From: a bacterium
GTDB lineage: Bacteria; Bacillota; Clostridia; Lachnospirales; Lachnospiraceae
Direction of reading: 5' to 3'
NCBI GenBank assembly: GCA_023666335.1
Contig: JAMPCE010000028.1
Span: 1 to 32,695 of the forward strand
DNA: 32,695 bases
This document shows, piece by piece, positions 8,185 to 17,244 of the stretch (position 1 is its first letter; the number at the start of each line of letters is the position of its first letter). The position numbers and the translations under genes are program-made. A model generated the notes under the pieces. The model was not told the origin of the DNA and searched no databases. It saw only the letters and a program-made list of their open reading frames with translations.

Positions 8185-9975
8185 TTATTCTAACCTCGCA
8201 ATCACTTGATTCTTCGGCGCATAATCCGCGGAAACGGCAAACCGCCAAGTGGTGACACCCGTGTCAGTTTCTTCCGTCTTCTCAAAGCCCATCGCCGCGT
8301 AAAACTCTTTGACCATAGCATTTTTTGCGGTGGGATAATAATATCCCATGATCGTTTCGATGCCGCATCCCTGACACGCTTCCACGATACTGTCCATCAT
8401 AGCATATTCCATGTCGCGCTTCAATACCCGACAGCTCATCAGCCACAGTTCCATATGCAGAACTTTCCCGTCGCGCCTTCCGATCGCCACGGAGACCACA
8501 CCGTTGTCCCCGAAACGGTCTTCCAGCTTTCCATAACGGGTGATATAGTTTTCGTCCGCCGCAAACGCCTCGATCTCACTCTGCGTATAGCGTTTCGTCG
8601 TCAGGTTGAACTGGTTGCTCTTATTGGTAAGCTGGGCGATCCGCGCCATATAGAGCGGCTCAAACGGCCTGATCGTCCCTTTCATCTCAAGGGAAAGCAG
8701 ATACTCCCGATAATCGCCAAACTGTGCCTGCTGTTTCTTCCGCTCCACGTTCGCCCGATACATCTCGTTGCGCTTCCTGTCATCCTCCGACAGCTTCGTC
8801 ACCTCAAAAAAGCCGCTGTGATCCAGGATCCTGACATACTGCTCCGGTGTGCCGATCGCGGGCACAGCCACGCCGGGAAGCTGCTGCATGACGATCTCCC
8901 GCTCCGCCGGATTATCGTCCACAAACACGATGCTGTCCGGCAGGATGGCAAGTTCCTGCGCAATCTGCGCGGTATTTTCGCTCTTCGGCTCCCAGTTTGC
9001 CCTGATCAGGATAAAGTCCTCCGGTTTCAGGACGCCCTCCGGGTGATTCAATCCCGCCAGCGCATTCTCTTCCTCATTTTTGGAATTGACCGTCAGCATG
9101 ACGCCGATGTCTTTCAGGGATTTCAGATACCCCTGAAACTCCGCGTAGACCTGACCCATGGGCGTCTCCTGCCCAATCTCCAGATTCTCCGGACCGTCGT
9201 CGCCTACGATGCCGCCCCAGAGCGTATTGTCCAGATCGAGCGCCAGCGCTTTTTTATTCTTTCCGAAGATCGACTGGATGATATGCGAGAGATTACAGGC
9301 AAAATCCGGAATCGCCTGCATACAGCAGGCGTATTTGTACATATGCCAGTACAGCGGATCGGACCACTTGTCGAGCCCGTAAGCCGCCGACAGATAGTTG
9401 ATGTCGTGGATATAAAAATTCTCATGTTCCCTTGCATAGCGGTAAAACGCTTCGTTTAAGCGGTTCAAAAAGGCGATCCGTCCCTGCACATACACAGCTT
9501 CCTGATTTCCCAGCAGCCTGTAGAAAGGATATTCAAAATTATTCTGGATCACCGGGCAGTGATACGCGTCCGCCAGCTTGTCCCACATCACGCGGAAATG
9601 CTCATACTGCTCTGTAAACAGCTCGTCCACCCGCGCCGCCGAGTCCCCCGGCGCCGGATACTGCGTGACGTTGCGGTTTGAGGTATGGATAAAGATCAGC
9701 TCCGGCGCAAACTCCGCAAGGAGCGGATTATCGAACATCGCATCCTGCCAGTACTGCGCGTACTCCGATTCGTAGAATACGGGACGGATCCCCTGCTCCA
9801 GCAAAAACAGCTCCAGCACCCGTATGATATCGTGGGTCGTGCTGCCGCCGAGCACAGCGATCCGCTTTTCCAGAAAATCCGTCCTGCTCTCCAAAAGCGC
9901 CCTCTTTAGTTTTTTGGATCTCTTTAAGATCAGTTCCCCGTCAAAGGGATAAGTAAGTTCCCGCATTGCGCTCAT
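8185..9975 (-). CDS. FkbH-like protein (HAD-IIIC phosphatase with GNAT-like C-terminus)
   Basis: 596 residues, full length for the stand-alone family. Region 1 (about 30-235) is SGNH-like, with VLGGSTTHDI at 41-50. Region 2 is the HAD domain with DLDNTLWGG from 247 and FVDDNPAERE at 351-360. The NKSNQFNLTTKRY signature is at 451-463, and a GNAT-like region closes the protein (about 465-585). Characterised FkbH proteins take the D-3-phosphoglyceryl group from 1,3-bisphosphoglycerate, dephosphorylate it and load it on a carrier protein. The carrier gene follows 10 bases later. The first ATG overlaps the stop of the upstream SGNH gene (ATGA), which suggests coupling; Met4 at 9966 is better spaced from GGAGG. 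A TGACA-N4-TGTCA site lies in the C-terminal codons. Confidence 0.9.
   Translation of the reverse strand: MSAMRELTYPFDGELILKRSKKLKRALLESRTDFLEKRIAVLGGSTTHDIIRVLELFLLEQGIRPVFYESEYAQYWQDAMFDNPLLAEFAPELIFIHTSNRNVTQYPAPGDSAARVDELFTEQYEHFRVMWDKLADAYHCPVIQNNFEYPFYRLLGNQEAVYVQGRIAFLNRLNEAFYRYAREHENFYIHDINYLSAAYGLDKWSDPLYWHMYKYACCMQAIPDFACNLSHIIQSIFGKNKKALALDLDNTLWGGIVGDDGPENLEIGQETPMGQVYAEFQGYLKSLKDIGVMLTVNSKNEEENALAGLNHPEGVLKPEDFILIRANWEPKSENTAQIAQELAILPDSIVFVDDNPAEREIVMQQLPGVAVPAIGTPEQYVRILDHSGFFEVTKLSEDDRKRNEMYRANVERKKQQAQFGDYREYLLSLEMKGTIRPFEPLYMARIAQLTNKSNQFNLTTKRYTQSEIEAFAADENYITRYGKLEDRFGDNGVVSVAIGRRDGKVLHMELWLMSCRVLKRDMEYAMMDSIVEACQGCGIETIMGYYYPTAKNAMVKEFYAAMGFEKTEETDTGVTTWRFAVSADYAPKNQVIARLE
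8253..8266. repeat. TGACA-N4-TGTCA dyad, copy 2
   Basis: TGACACCCGTGTCA inside the FkbH-like gene, where the minus strand encodes Asp-Thr-Gly-Val-Thr near the C-terminus. Confidence 0.75.
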
Positions 9976-11102
9976 TCCTCCGGTGCAAAATCCCTGCGGA
10001 TGATCGAAGCGATCTTCTCTGCATACACTCTGGCGCCCAGAGGCGTCATGTGCACCCCGTCCTCCAGATACTCATCTGCCGTTTCCGCGTCGATTCCGCT
10101 GTACTCAAACGCATCAAAGAAAAGAACGCCGTCTTCCTTGTACCGTCCTGCAACATATTTCGTTCCCTGGGCGAACGTGAGAAGATTGCCGTAGCCGTAA
10201 TCCAGCGAATAGGCATCACCGATAAACGTCCTGCCGCTGAAAACCTGACAATAATGCGGACTGATCAGCAGGATCTGCGCATTGGGAAACCTCTCTCTGA
10301 GATCTGAGACCGCCATCTCAAGAGCGCCCGTGTAAGTGTAGATTGCTTCCATCGGCAGCATGTCGCCATTTTCCAGATAACGGCTGTTGGGAATCTTTCC
10401 GGTCAGGAAATCATTGATGCCATACTCGATGATAAAATAATCCGTCTTGGAAAAATCGCAGGTCTGCAGCACTTCTTTCGCCGCGTAGCCGTCAAAGACA
10501 TCCGCGCTGATATTGCCCTGAATTGCATTGATCACGCCCATGAGGCTGCAGGAAGTCCACTTGGCGGTATCGTAGGTGTCATTGGGCAGAAGCGCCGCCG
10601 TCGTTCCGCCAATAGACATATTATAGACCTTTGCGCCAAGCTGTTCCGAGATGATATCCGCCGCGCCGCTCTCCGTCCTGTCGCCGTCCATGATGCTGTC
10701 TCCCATGATAACGATCTGCATACTGTACTGCCGGTCGTCCTCCTCCTGTGGTTTGGCTGTCGTCTCTGTCACAGGCTGCTTTGTCTGCGCCTTTTCGGCA
10801 TCCTGCGTATCCTGCGCTTTCTCCGTCGTTTTGACGGGCGTTTCCGCTGTTATCTCTGCGCTCCCCACAGTCTGCTGCTCTTCCCTGCCGGTCGTCACCC
10901 CTGCTTCGTTTTGAAGTCTTTCCCACTCCTCCCGCAGTTCCTGCACCGTCTGACTGTTTTCCTGCTCCAAGGCGAGACGTTCCTTTTCCACCCGAATCTG
11001 CGCCTGCCCGTAGACGATCTCAATGATCGCCAGAATGCAGAAACCGATGAGGATCACCAACAGCGTATTGACGTGTTGTCTGCCCCTTTTTCTATTTTCC
11101 AT
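9972..11102 (-). CDS. membrane-anchored SGNH/GDSL hydrolase-like protein
   Basis: 376 residues from the ATG at 11102; the open frame extends to 11510 but that part overlaps the upstream gene and does not look like protein. One membrane segment (12-31) is followed by a short coiled-coil-like stretch (about 33-65) and a Thr/Glu/Gln-rich linker to about 125. The SGNH domain has GDSIMDG (Ser136), EYGINDF and DGVHMT (Asp348/His351), so the catalytic set is complete. The topology puts the domain outside the cell, as in DltD and AlgX/AlgJ-like proteins that help transfer or remove acyl groups. Its stop overlaps the FkbH-like start by four bases, linking it directly to the acyl-carrier genes. The 143-base gap before it is AT-rich and shows no convincing promoter. 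Confidence 0.85.
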   Translation of the reverse strand: MENRKRGRQHVNTLLVILIGFCILAIIEIVYGQAQIRVEKERLALEQENSQTVQELREEWERLQNEAGVTTGREEQQTVGSAEITAETPVKTTEKAQDTQDAEKAQTKQPVTETTAKPQEEDDRQYSMQIVIMGDSIMDGDRTESGAADIISEQLGAKVYNMSIGGTTAALLPNDTYDTAKWTSCSLMGVINAIQGNISADVFDGYAAKEVLQTCDFSKTDYFIIEYGINDFLTGKIPNSRYLENGDMLPMEAIYTYTGALEMAVSDLRERFPNAQILLISPHYCQVFSGRTFIGDAYSLDYGYGNLLTFAQGTKYVAGRYKEDGVLFFDAFEYSGIDAETADEYLEDGVHMTPLGARVYAEKIASIIRRDFAPEE

Positions 11103-11245
11103 ACTGCCACCGACCTTTCCTGTCTCTCTCAGAAAAATTACAAATGATTCCGTATTTACTCTATCACATCTTTTTGCAATTTCCCATATCCCACAAAAGG
11201 AATTAAAGAAAATTTCCGCAAATCTTAATATTTTTCTTATACAGT

Positions 11246-13069
11246 TTATGACGGAATGTTTCCGGATATGCGTTCGCTGCGCCCGAACAGCAGCAGCGAA
11301 AGCGTCGTGACCGACAGCATCAGCGGATAAAAATAGCGGACCAGCACACAGGGACCAAGCAGGAGCGTTCCCAAAAGCGCCAAAGGAAAGACCGCCGGAA
11401 CGAGCAGCGCCGTCTTTTTCAAACCGATGCAGCACAGGCAGTAGACAAGCAGCAGATAACAATAAAAAGCCGGCTGCATGACAAGCGCCATCGGCGGACA
11501 GTACCGCCACAGCTCATCCCCCGCCGCAAAATAGCGGTAGAGCGTCTGCAAGGGCTGCAATTTCTGATGGCGCACATAACCCGGTGCGAGCACATCCATA
11601 TATTCCTGCTGGTTGCTCGGATAAGTAACTTGCAGATAGCCCACCGCATAGGAGTAGATCTCCAAATATGACACATCTGTCATATCCCAGACGCCTTTGT
11701 TTTTCAGAAGAAAGGCTTTCAGATATTCTAACGGATAGCGCACTCCCAAAGACGCCCATTCTTTCGCAAAGACCGCCAGTGTCTCTTTGTCCCCGCCGAT
11801 ATCCCGCTTGCTCCTGTCCGCGATGGCTGGCACATATTCCGGAAGTTCCTCTTTCCAGACTGTCGAAAGCCGTTGCAGATCCTGCTGCGTCAGCTCCCCT
11901 TTATGCTCCTGCACCACCCTGGCAATCTGCTGTGCGGGAACACTGAGCATCTCTCTGGCATAGGTGTCGCTTGTCGCGCCCGACGCCCTGATCATCAGAC
12001 CGTTCAGGGCAAGATACAGCAGGAAGATCACGCCGTGAAGCATACAGATGCGCCGGAAAAAGGGTTTCTTTCGCAACGCCAAAAGCACCGCCGCCGCATA
12101 GACGATCCACGCGTAGACGCTGTTATTGCGAAACAGCAGCAAAACGACGGAAAGGATGCTGTAACGGACGATCCATCCGCCCGCAGGGCTTTCCTTTCGC
12201 GCGGCAAGTTCATAGGTATAAACCGCGAATACCATCACAAGCGCCGCATAAACGGTATCTTTCGTAATGGAGACGGCGAGCAGTCCGTGGGTCGGAAAAA
12301 AGGCGGCGCACAGGACAAAGAGCGCACAGAGCCATCGTTTCACACCCCGCCGCAGCAAAAAGACATACACACAGGAAAAACATGCCGCCACGACCGCCAT
12401 CTGCGTGAGGGAATAGATCGCAAGCCCTGCCCTGTCCGCATTTGCAAAAAAGGGAATCGCCTCTCCCAATCTCAGACAAGCCGCAAGATACAAGGTATGG
12501 ATCAGCGGATGATGCGTAGTCAGACCGCTCGACCGAATCTGATCTAACTGCGGGATCACATCATAAGCCATGATCGCCGGATAGTACGCCGCAAAGGGAA
12601 TACAAAAGCCCGCAAAGATGACGGCAAAAGCGCCAAAAAAGCGCCTCCGCTCCTCCCTGCGGGAAAGCTGCAAAACAACATCCTCCTCCGAAAATCCCCC
12701 GCTTTCCGCCCGTTCTGCCACCGCTGCAAAAAGAAAATTCCCGCCCGCATAGGTAAGCGGCGTAAAGCAGACCGTCCAGAGTAACAGCTCCGGGACGCCC
12801 GCGATCTGCGGATGGGCAAAAAACAGCCCGAGCGTCTGTAAGAGCGTAAACCCCGCCGCCAGAAAAAGCCGCACCGGAACAGAAAAAAAGACTTTCTCAT
12901 AAAACAAAGCCTTTTTCCACAGACAATAAAAACCGAAGACCAGCGCCATCGGGAAAATACCCATCGTATAGATATGTCCCGTTCCGTAGAGCAGGAGTAA
13001 GATCCTCCCCGCACACAGGAGGGCTGCCAGCGCACAGACTGCCGAAATCACCGTTTTTTGCGCCGTCAT
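11246..13069 (-). CDS. polytopic membrane protein, DUF6020-like
   Basis: 607 residues with about twelve hydrophobic segments and a large loop around residues 370-500. The central motifs YYPAIMAYDVIPQ, TTHHPLIHTL and VSITKDTVYA are what I associate with DUF6020, a GT-C-like family frequent in Lachnospiraceae glycan loci; the assignment is from memory. The acidic and histidine residues in the first outer loops are typical places for a GT-C active site using a polyprenyl-phosphate-sugar donor, but the reaction is not known. The start overlaps the GT2 stop by four bases (ATGA), so the two are translationally coupled, and that GT2 enzyme could make its lipid-linked donor. A TGACA-N4-TGTCA site lies in codons for Thr-Asp-Val-Ser at 11669-11682. 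Confidence 0.75.
   Translation of the reverse strand: MTAQKTVISAVCALAALLCAGRILLLLYGTGHIYTMGIFPMALVFGFYCLWKKALFYEKVFFSVPVRLFLAAGFTLLQTLGLFFAHPQIAGVPELLLWTVCFTPLTYAGGNFLFAAVAERAESGGFSEEDVVLQLSRREERRRFFGAFAVIFAGFCIPFAAYYPAIMAYDVIPQLDQIRSSGLTTHHPLIHTLYLAACLRLGEAIPFFANADRAGLAIYSLTQMAVVAACFSCVYVFLLRRGVKRWLCALFVLCAAFFPTHGLLAVSITKDTVYAALVMVFAVYTYELAARKESPAGGWIVRYSILSVVLLLFRNNSVYAWIVYAAAVLLALRKKPFFRRICMLHGVIFLLYLALNGLMIRASGATSDTYAREMLSVPAQQIARVVQEHKGELTQQDLQRLSTVWKEELPEYVPAIADRSKRDIGGDKETLAVFAKEWASLGVRYPLEYLKAFLLKNKGVWDMTDVSYLEIYSYAVGYLQVTYPSNQQEYMDVLAPGYVRHQKLQPLQTLYRYFAAGDELWRYCPPMALVMQPAFYCYLLLVYCLCCIGLKKTALLVPAVFPLALLGTLLLGPCVLVRYFYPLMLSVTTLSLLLFGRSERISGNIPS
11669..11682. repeat. TGACA-N4-TGTCA dyad, copy 3
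   Basis: TGACACATCTGTCA in the DUF6020-like gene. The symmetry extends three more bases each side (ATA left, TAT right). Identical in all 14 bases to copy 5. Confidence 0.75.
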
Positions 13070-13998
13070 CTCTCCCGCACCCGCCTTGTCACAAGCGTCA
13101 GCCGATATTCGAAATCGCGTCTGTTTTTTAACGCCATATTAGATAGCATCAATCCTGTGAACAGAGACTGGATCGCCGCCAGCGCAATAAACCCGCAGAC
13201 GAAGAGCGTGGGGAAGCGGTCCACCAGCCCCGTCTCGATATAGGTGATCAGGATCGGGATGAACAGAATGACAGCCACCAGCGCGAGGAAAAGCGCACAG
13301 AGACCGAAAAAGCCGAACGGCTTATAATCCCGGTATAATTTCAGGATCGTGTGCAGCACCTTAAAGCCGTCCGAAAACGTGTTCAGCTTCGATTCGCTCC
13401 CCTCGGGTCTGTCACGGTAATCCACGATCACATTCTCGATCTGCATATTGTTGTAAACGGCGTGGATCGTCATCTCCGTTTCGATCTCAAACCCCGTGGA
13501 AAGCACGGGAAATGTCTTCACAAAGCCGTAGCTGAATGCACGATATCCCGTCATGATATCTTTGATGTCACAGTGGAACAGGCGGTTGATGCTGCTGCGC
13601 ACAACGGAATTTCCAAAATTGTGGAACGGCCGTTTGTTCTCCGTAAAATAGGTGGAAGAAAGCCTGTCACCCACGACCATATCCGCACTGTGAAGCAGCA
13701 CCTTATCAGCCATTTCTCTTGCATACTCCATTGGATAGGTATCGTCGCCGTCCACCATGATATAGCACTCCGCTTCCACCTCGCGGAACATCCTGCGTAT
13801 CACATTGCCCTTTCCCTGCATATGTTCATAACGAATCACCGCACCCGCATCTCTCGCAAGCTCCACCGTGCGGTCGCTCGAATTATTGTCGTAGACATAG
13901 ATCACCGCCTCGGGAAGCGCCGTTTTTGCGTCTTTCACCACCTTGGCAATGGTCTTTTCTTCATTATAGCAGGGAATCAGTACCGCGATCTTGTCCAT
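13066..13998 (-). CDS. glycosyltransferase family 2, with C-terminal membrane segments
   Basis: 310 residues from the ATG at 13998, preceded by GGGAG; a further upstream ATG at 14019 has no ribosome binding site. The GT-A fold motifs are clear: LIPCYNEE at the start, VYDNNSSDRT, and the metal-binding VDGDDTYP (93-96). Two hydrophobic segments follow (about 225-250 and 262-285). The nearest familiar relatives are dolichol/polyprenyl-phosphate mannose synthase-like enzymes, which put a single sugar on a lipid phosphate at the inner membrane face. The downstream membrane protein overlaps it by four bases and may use that lipid-linked sugar. The donor sugar cannot be told from sequence. An extended -10 element lies about 40 bases upstream. 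Confidence 0.88.
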   Translation of the reverse strand: MDKIAVLIPCYNEEKTIAKVVKDAKTALPEAVIYVYDNNSSDRTVELARDAGAVIRYEHMQGKGNVIRRMFREVEAECYIMVDGDDTYPMEYAREMADKVLLHSADMVVGDRLSSTYFTENKRPFHNFGNSVVRSSINRLFHCDIKDIMTGYRAFSYGFVKTFPVLSTGFEIETEMTIHAVYNNMQIENVIVDYRDRPEGSESKLNTFSDGFKVLHTILKLYRDYKPFGFFGLCALFLALVAVILFIPILITYIETGLVDRFPTLFVCGFIALAAIQSLFTGLMLSNMALKNRRDFEYRLTLVTRRVRER

Positions 13999-14039
13999 TC
14001 TTTTCTCCCACCGAATCATAACTTTGAACCGTATATTTT

Positions 14040-14048
14040 ATTTTACCA
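14040..14048 (-). promoter_or_regulatory. possible extended -10 promoter for the GT2 / DUF6020-like pair
   Basis: On the minus strand TGGTAAAAT, an extended -10 (TG-N-TAAAAT) 42 bases before the GT2 start. No good -35 is seen. The surrounding 89-base gap is AT-rich, unlike the coding sequence on either side. Confidence 0.35.
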
Positions 14049-14087
14049 CATTTTTCCTCTCTTTACTATCAGATTTTCAGGAAACGC

Positions 14088-15623
14088 CTAAAATCCCTGA
14101 TAGATAAATTCCGACGCGCTGTACCCCGGACCGTAGTACCCAAGCAGGATCACGGCAAACAGAAGCGCGTACCACAAAAGCCACCGCAGCGGGAGCGGTT
14201 TTTTCGCGATCATGTCCCGCACGGAGCCTTTCCGCTGCATGAGAGAGACCGCCCACAGCAGAAGCAGGGAAAGCGCCGCAACCGCCGTCTCAATCCCGTC
14301 AAGTCCCAGCGTAAAGAGCGAACCGTCCCAGAGAATCTCCGGATTCAGGCAGCGCACCGCGCCCGCGAGCATGGAAAAGGCGTCTCCGGTCGAAGCCGCC
14401 CGAAAAAACAGATCGCCGATACACACGAGAAAGAAAGTGCGCAGGATGCGAAATCCCGTCACCAGCCGTCCTTCCGCGTTCAGGCGCATCTTGTCAAGCA
14501 GGCGGGCAAAGCCGGGAGCAAGAAGTTCTTCCGACACGATGTAGCACCAGTGCAGCAGCCCGGAACCGATCACAAATTTCCAGTCTCCGCCGTGCCAGAC
14601 GCCCACCGTAAACCACAGGACGAACATCGCCGCAAACGTCGCCAGCTGTTTGCCCCGCTTCTTTCCGCACTTCTCTTTCAGCTTCCGGTTTAAGTCCGTA
14701 AAGAGTTTTGACCGAAGAAGCGGATAAAAAACATAATCTTTCATCCACACGCCCAGCGTGATATGCCAGCGCCGCCAATATTCCGCGACGCTCTTAGAAA
14801 AGAAAGGCGTCTGGAAATTTTCCGGCAATACGATCCCCAGACTCTCCGACAGTCCCAGCACAATGTCCATGCAGCCCGAAAAGTCCGTGTAGAGCTGGAA
14901 CGCATAGCAGACCGTCGCCACCCAGATATAGGCGCCGCTATAAGTCTCATAACTGCCATAGACCGTATCCACCAAAACGCCCAGCCGCTCGGCGATCACC
15001 AGCTTCTTAAAAAAGCCCCAGACCATGCGCTGCAAGCCTCTTGTCACCTGCCTGTAGTCAAAGGCATGCAGCGCAAAAAACTGTTCCGCGCGCTCCCTGT
15101 ACTGTAAGATCGGACCGGAGATCAGATTGGGAAAATACAGTCCGTAAAGCAAAAGCTTCCCGAAGTTTTTCTGCATCGGCGCAAGCCCGTAATAAACGTC
15201 CATCACATAGCCGAGCAGCGTAAACGTGTAAAAAGACACCCCCAGCGGCGCAAGGAGCGCAGAGCCCGGCAGGATCTTTTCCGGGCCGCCAAAAATCCGC
15301 ACCAGACCGTTCACAGTATTGCTCACAAAATTTACATACTTTAGGGCAAACAGGATGCCAATGTTGACCACGATAGTCAATGCAAGAATACCCCTGCGCC
15401 GCTTCTCCGCCTCCGCCGGCGCCGCCGCAAGAAACCTCGTCCCCGCATAACAGGCTGCCACCGACAGGAGAGGATAGCAGATGAGCGCCCCCTGCCCCGA
15501 GAGCAGGCAGTAGGAAACGCTGCACAGCAAAAGAAACCCCCACTGGAATCTACGGGGGATGCCGTAATACAGTATCAGCAGTACCGCAAAAAAACACAAA
15601 AAATAAAATGAAGTGATTCCCAT
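14088..15623 (-). CDS. MBOAT family O-acyltransferase (DltB/AlgI-like), first copy
   Basis: 511 residues from the ATG at 15623; an upstream TTG in frame at 15689 has no ribosome binding site. About eleven hydrophobic segments. The two MBOAT signatures are present: EYWRRWHITLGVWMKDYVFY with His287, and VGVWHGGDWKF with His344, the invariant catalytic histidine. Such proteins carry acyl groups through the membrane to O-acylate extracellular polymers (D-alanyl in DltB, acetyl in AlgI). It is divergent from a second MBOAT gene and encoded in the same locus as a carrier protein and FkbH-like protein, so the donor may be a carrier-bound acyl group rather than acetyl-CoA; this is inference. The ribosome binding site is weak (GGGAA). 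Confidence 0.9.
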   Translation of the reverse strand: MGITSFYFLCFFAVLLILYYGIPRRFQWGFLLLCSVSYCLLSGQGALICYPLLSVAACYAGTRFLAAAPAEAEKRRRGILALTIVVNIGILFALKYVNFVSNTVNGLVRIFGGPEKILPGSALLAPLGVSFYTFTLLGYVMDVYYGLAPMQKNFGKLLLYGLYFPNLISGPILQYRERAEQFFALHAFDYRQVTRGLQRMVWGFFKKLVIAERLGVLVDTVYGSYETYSGAYIWVATVCYAFQLYTDFSGCMDIVLGLSESLGIVLPENFQTPFFSKSVAEYWRRWHITLGVWMKDYVFYPLLRSKLFTDLNRKLKEKCGKKRGKQLATFAAMFVLWFTVGVWHGGDWKFVIGSGLLHWCYIVSEELLAPGFARLLDKMRLNAEGRLVTGFRILRTFFLVCIGDLFFRAASTGDAFSMLAGAVRCLNPEILWDGSLFTLGLDGIETAVAALSLLLLWAVSLMQRKGSVRDMIAKKPLPLRWLLWYALLFAVILLGYYGPGYSASEFIYQGF

Positions 15624-15657
15624 CTGTCTGTTCCCAAACTTCGCTTTTGATGCTTTT

Positions 15658-15666
15658 ATCTTACCA
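15658..15666 (-). promoter_or_regulatory. possible extended -10 promoter for the first MBOAT gene
   Basis: Minus-strand TGGTAAGAT, an extended -10, 35 bases before the MBOAT start. It resembles the element before the GT2 gene (TGGTAAAAT). No good -35. Confidence 0.35.
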
Positions 15667-15693
15667 TAAATCAAAACGGAAAGAAACAATAGG

Positions 15694-15729
15694 TTGTAAT
15701 AACTTTCACAATACAGTAGAATATTACAA
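15694..15729 (+). promoter_or_regulatory. promoter of the plus-strand MBOAT-SGNH operon with overlapping dyad
   Basis: TTGTAA (15694-15699), 17-base spacer, TAGAAT (15717-15722), with the MBOAT start at 15752. An exact 8-bp inverted repeat, TTGTAATA (15694-15701) and TATTACAA (15722-15729), begins at the -35 and ends near the expected start of transcription. That placement fits an operator, but no regulator gene is seen in the window. Confidence 0.6.
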
Positions 15730-15751
15730 GAACAAAAAACCGGAGGATTCC

Positions 15752-17194
15752 ATGCTTTTTAATTCCATGACTTTCGCGGTCTTTTTGATCGCTGTGTTTT
15801 TTCTATATTATTTCATGCCCGTAAAATCCCGCTGGCTGTTTCTGCTGCTTGCCAGTTACGCCTTTTACATGAATCTCCATGCGGCTTACGGGCTGCTGCT
15901 CCTTTTTACGACCCTGCTCACTTTTTTCTTAGCGCTTGCTCTGGAAAAAGCGCCGGACGCAAAAAAGAAAAGACTCTGCCTTGCGAGCGGTATCCTGCCG
16001 CTTATCGGCATTCTTCTTGTTTTGAAGCTGGGCGCGCCCGCGATCGACAAGATCAACGCCCTGATCGACACAGGCAGACTTTCCTTACAGCCCCTCACCC
16101 TGCGAATCCTGCTGCCCGCAGGCGTTTCTTTCTACTTTTTTCAATCGATGGGCTATCTGATCGACGTCTACAAGGGAAAGATTCGGGCGGAGCGGCATTT
16201 CGGACACTACGCCCTCTTCGTCTCCTTTTTTCCGCAGCTGTTAGCCGGACCGATCGGCAGGGCGGACGCTCTGCTTCCGCAGTTAAAGACCGAGCGGCGT
16301 TTCGACTACGACAGCGCATCCTACGGACTCAAGCTGATGGCGTGGGGGTATTTTAAGAAGCTGGTGATCGCGGACACCTTTGCCGTGACCGTCAATCAGG
16401 TGTACGGTAACTGCCGCAGCTATGTGGGGCTGGTCTTTATCATCACCACGGTGATGTACGCGATCGAGATCTACTGCGATTTTTCGGGCTATTCGGATAT
16501 CGCCATCGGCTGTGCTGCGCTTTTTGGCGTAAAACTCGCCACAAATTTTAAGAGCCCCTACCTCTCTTTCTCCATTCGGGAGTTTTGGAGCCGCTGGCAT
16601 ATCTCCCTCTCCTCCTGGTTTCGGGACTATGTCTACATTCCGCTGGGCGGGAGCCGGACAGGGGCTTTTCGCCACCGCTTAAATCTCCTCATCACATTCT
16701 TAGTCAGCGGTTTCTGGCACGGCAGCTCCCTCACTTATCTAATCTGGGGCGCGATCCACGGACTTTATCAGATCGCGGAGACCTTTCTCTACCCGAAACG
16801 GAAGCCCGACGAACCCGCGCGGAAAAAACACTGGTGGCAGCTTCCCACCACGTTTGCCACGATCTGTTTCGCATGGATCTTTTTCCGGGCAGACTCGATA
16901 CAGGATGCCTTTTGGATCATTTCCCGGCTGTTCTGGGACATCGGCAGACCGCTCAATTACTTAAAGACCGCCGCGATCTGTCTGGATCTGAGTTACCCCG
17001 CGATGGCGGGCATGGCGCTGTCGGCGGCGGCGCTCCTTGTCTATGACGTGATCTCCTTAAAACAGGATGTGATCGAACTGGTCTCCCGGCAGAAATTCTT
17101 TGTGCGGTGGTCCATCTACGTCCTGCTCCTTGCGGTGATTGCGCTCTTCTCCTACAAGGGGATCGCCACGGAATTTATTTATTTTCAGTTCTGA
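15752..17194 (+). CDS. MBOAT family O-acyltransferase (DltB/AlgI-like), second copy
   Basis: 480 residues; GGAGG six bases before the ATG at 15752 fixes the start. About eleven hydrophobic segments. The signatures are closer to classic AlgI/DltB than in the other copy: FWSRWHISLSSWFRDYVYIP with His283, then SGFWHGSSLTYLIWGAIHG with His323. It starts a two-gene plus-strand unit with an SGNH protein, the same MBOAT plus SGNH pairing seen in alginate acetylation and in DltB/DltD. The two MBOATs of the locus are diverged rather than recent duplicates, so they probably modify different positions or use different acyl groups. The acyl donor is not evident from the sequence. Confidence 0.93.
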   Translation: MLFNSMTFAVFLIAVFFLYYFMPVKSRWLFLLLASYAFYMNLHAAYGLLLLFTTLLTFFLALALEKAPDAKKKRLCLASGILPLIGILLVLKLGAPAIDKINALIDTGRLSLQPLTLRILLPAGVSFYFFQSMGYLIDVYKGKIRAERHFGHYALFVSFFPQLLAGPIGRADALLPQLKTERRFDYDSASYGLKLMAWGYFKKLVIADTFAVTVNQVYGNCRSYVGLVFIITTVMYAIEIYCDFSGYSDIAIGCAALFGVKLATNFKSPYLSFSIREFWSRWHISLSSWFRDYVYIPLGGSRTGAFRHRLNLLITFLVSGFWHGSSLTYLIWGAIHGLYQIAETFLYPKRKPDEPARKKHWWQLPTTFATICFAWIFFRADSIQDAFWIISRLFWDIGRPLNYLKTAAICLDLSYPAMAGMALSAAALLVYDVISLKQDVIELVSRQKFFVRWSIYVLLLAVIALFSYKGIATEFIYFQF

Positions 17195-17244
17195 GCCGCA
17201 GTCGCTTGGATTGGCTTCGAATCGAGAAACATGAGGAAGATAAC

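Noticed and set aside
9972..9975. Frameshift or fusion between the SGNH and FkbH-like genes
   Set aside because: The 4-base ATGA overlap is ordinary translational coupling; both proteins are complete.
11103..11245. Promoter or terminator in the AT-rich gap before the SGNH gene
   Set aside because: TTGCAA and TAAATA are only 15 bases apart and the possible hairpin (GGAAATT with AATTCC) is AT-rich and bulged; neither is convincing.
11103..11510. Upstream extension of the SGNH gene (frame open to 11510)
   Set aside because: It overlaps the DUF6020-like gene, its sequence does not resemble a protein domain, and the ATG at 11102 gives a normal N-terminal anchor.
15624..15689. TTG start for the first MBOAT gene
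   Set aside because: No ribosome binding site, and it would extend into the divergent promoter region; the ATG at 15623 gives the usual MBOAT N-terminus.
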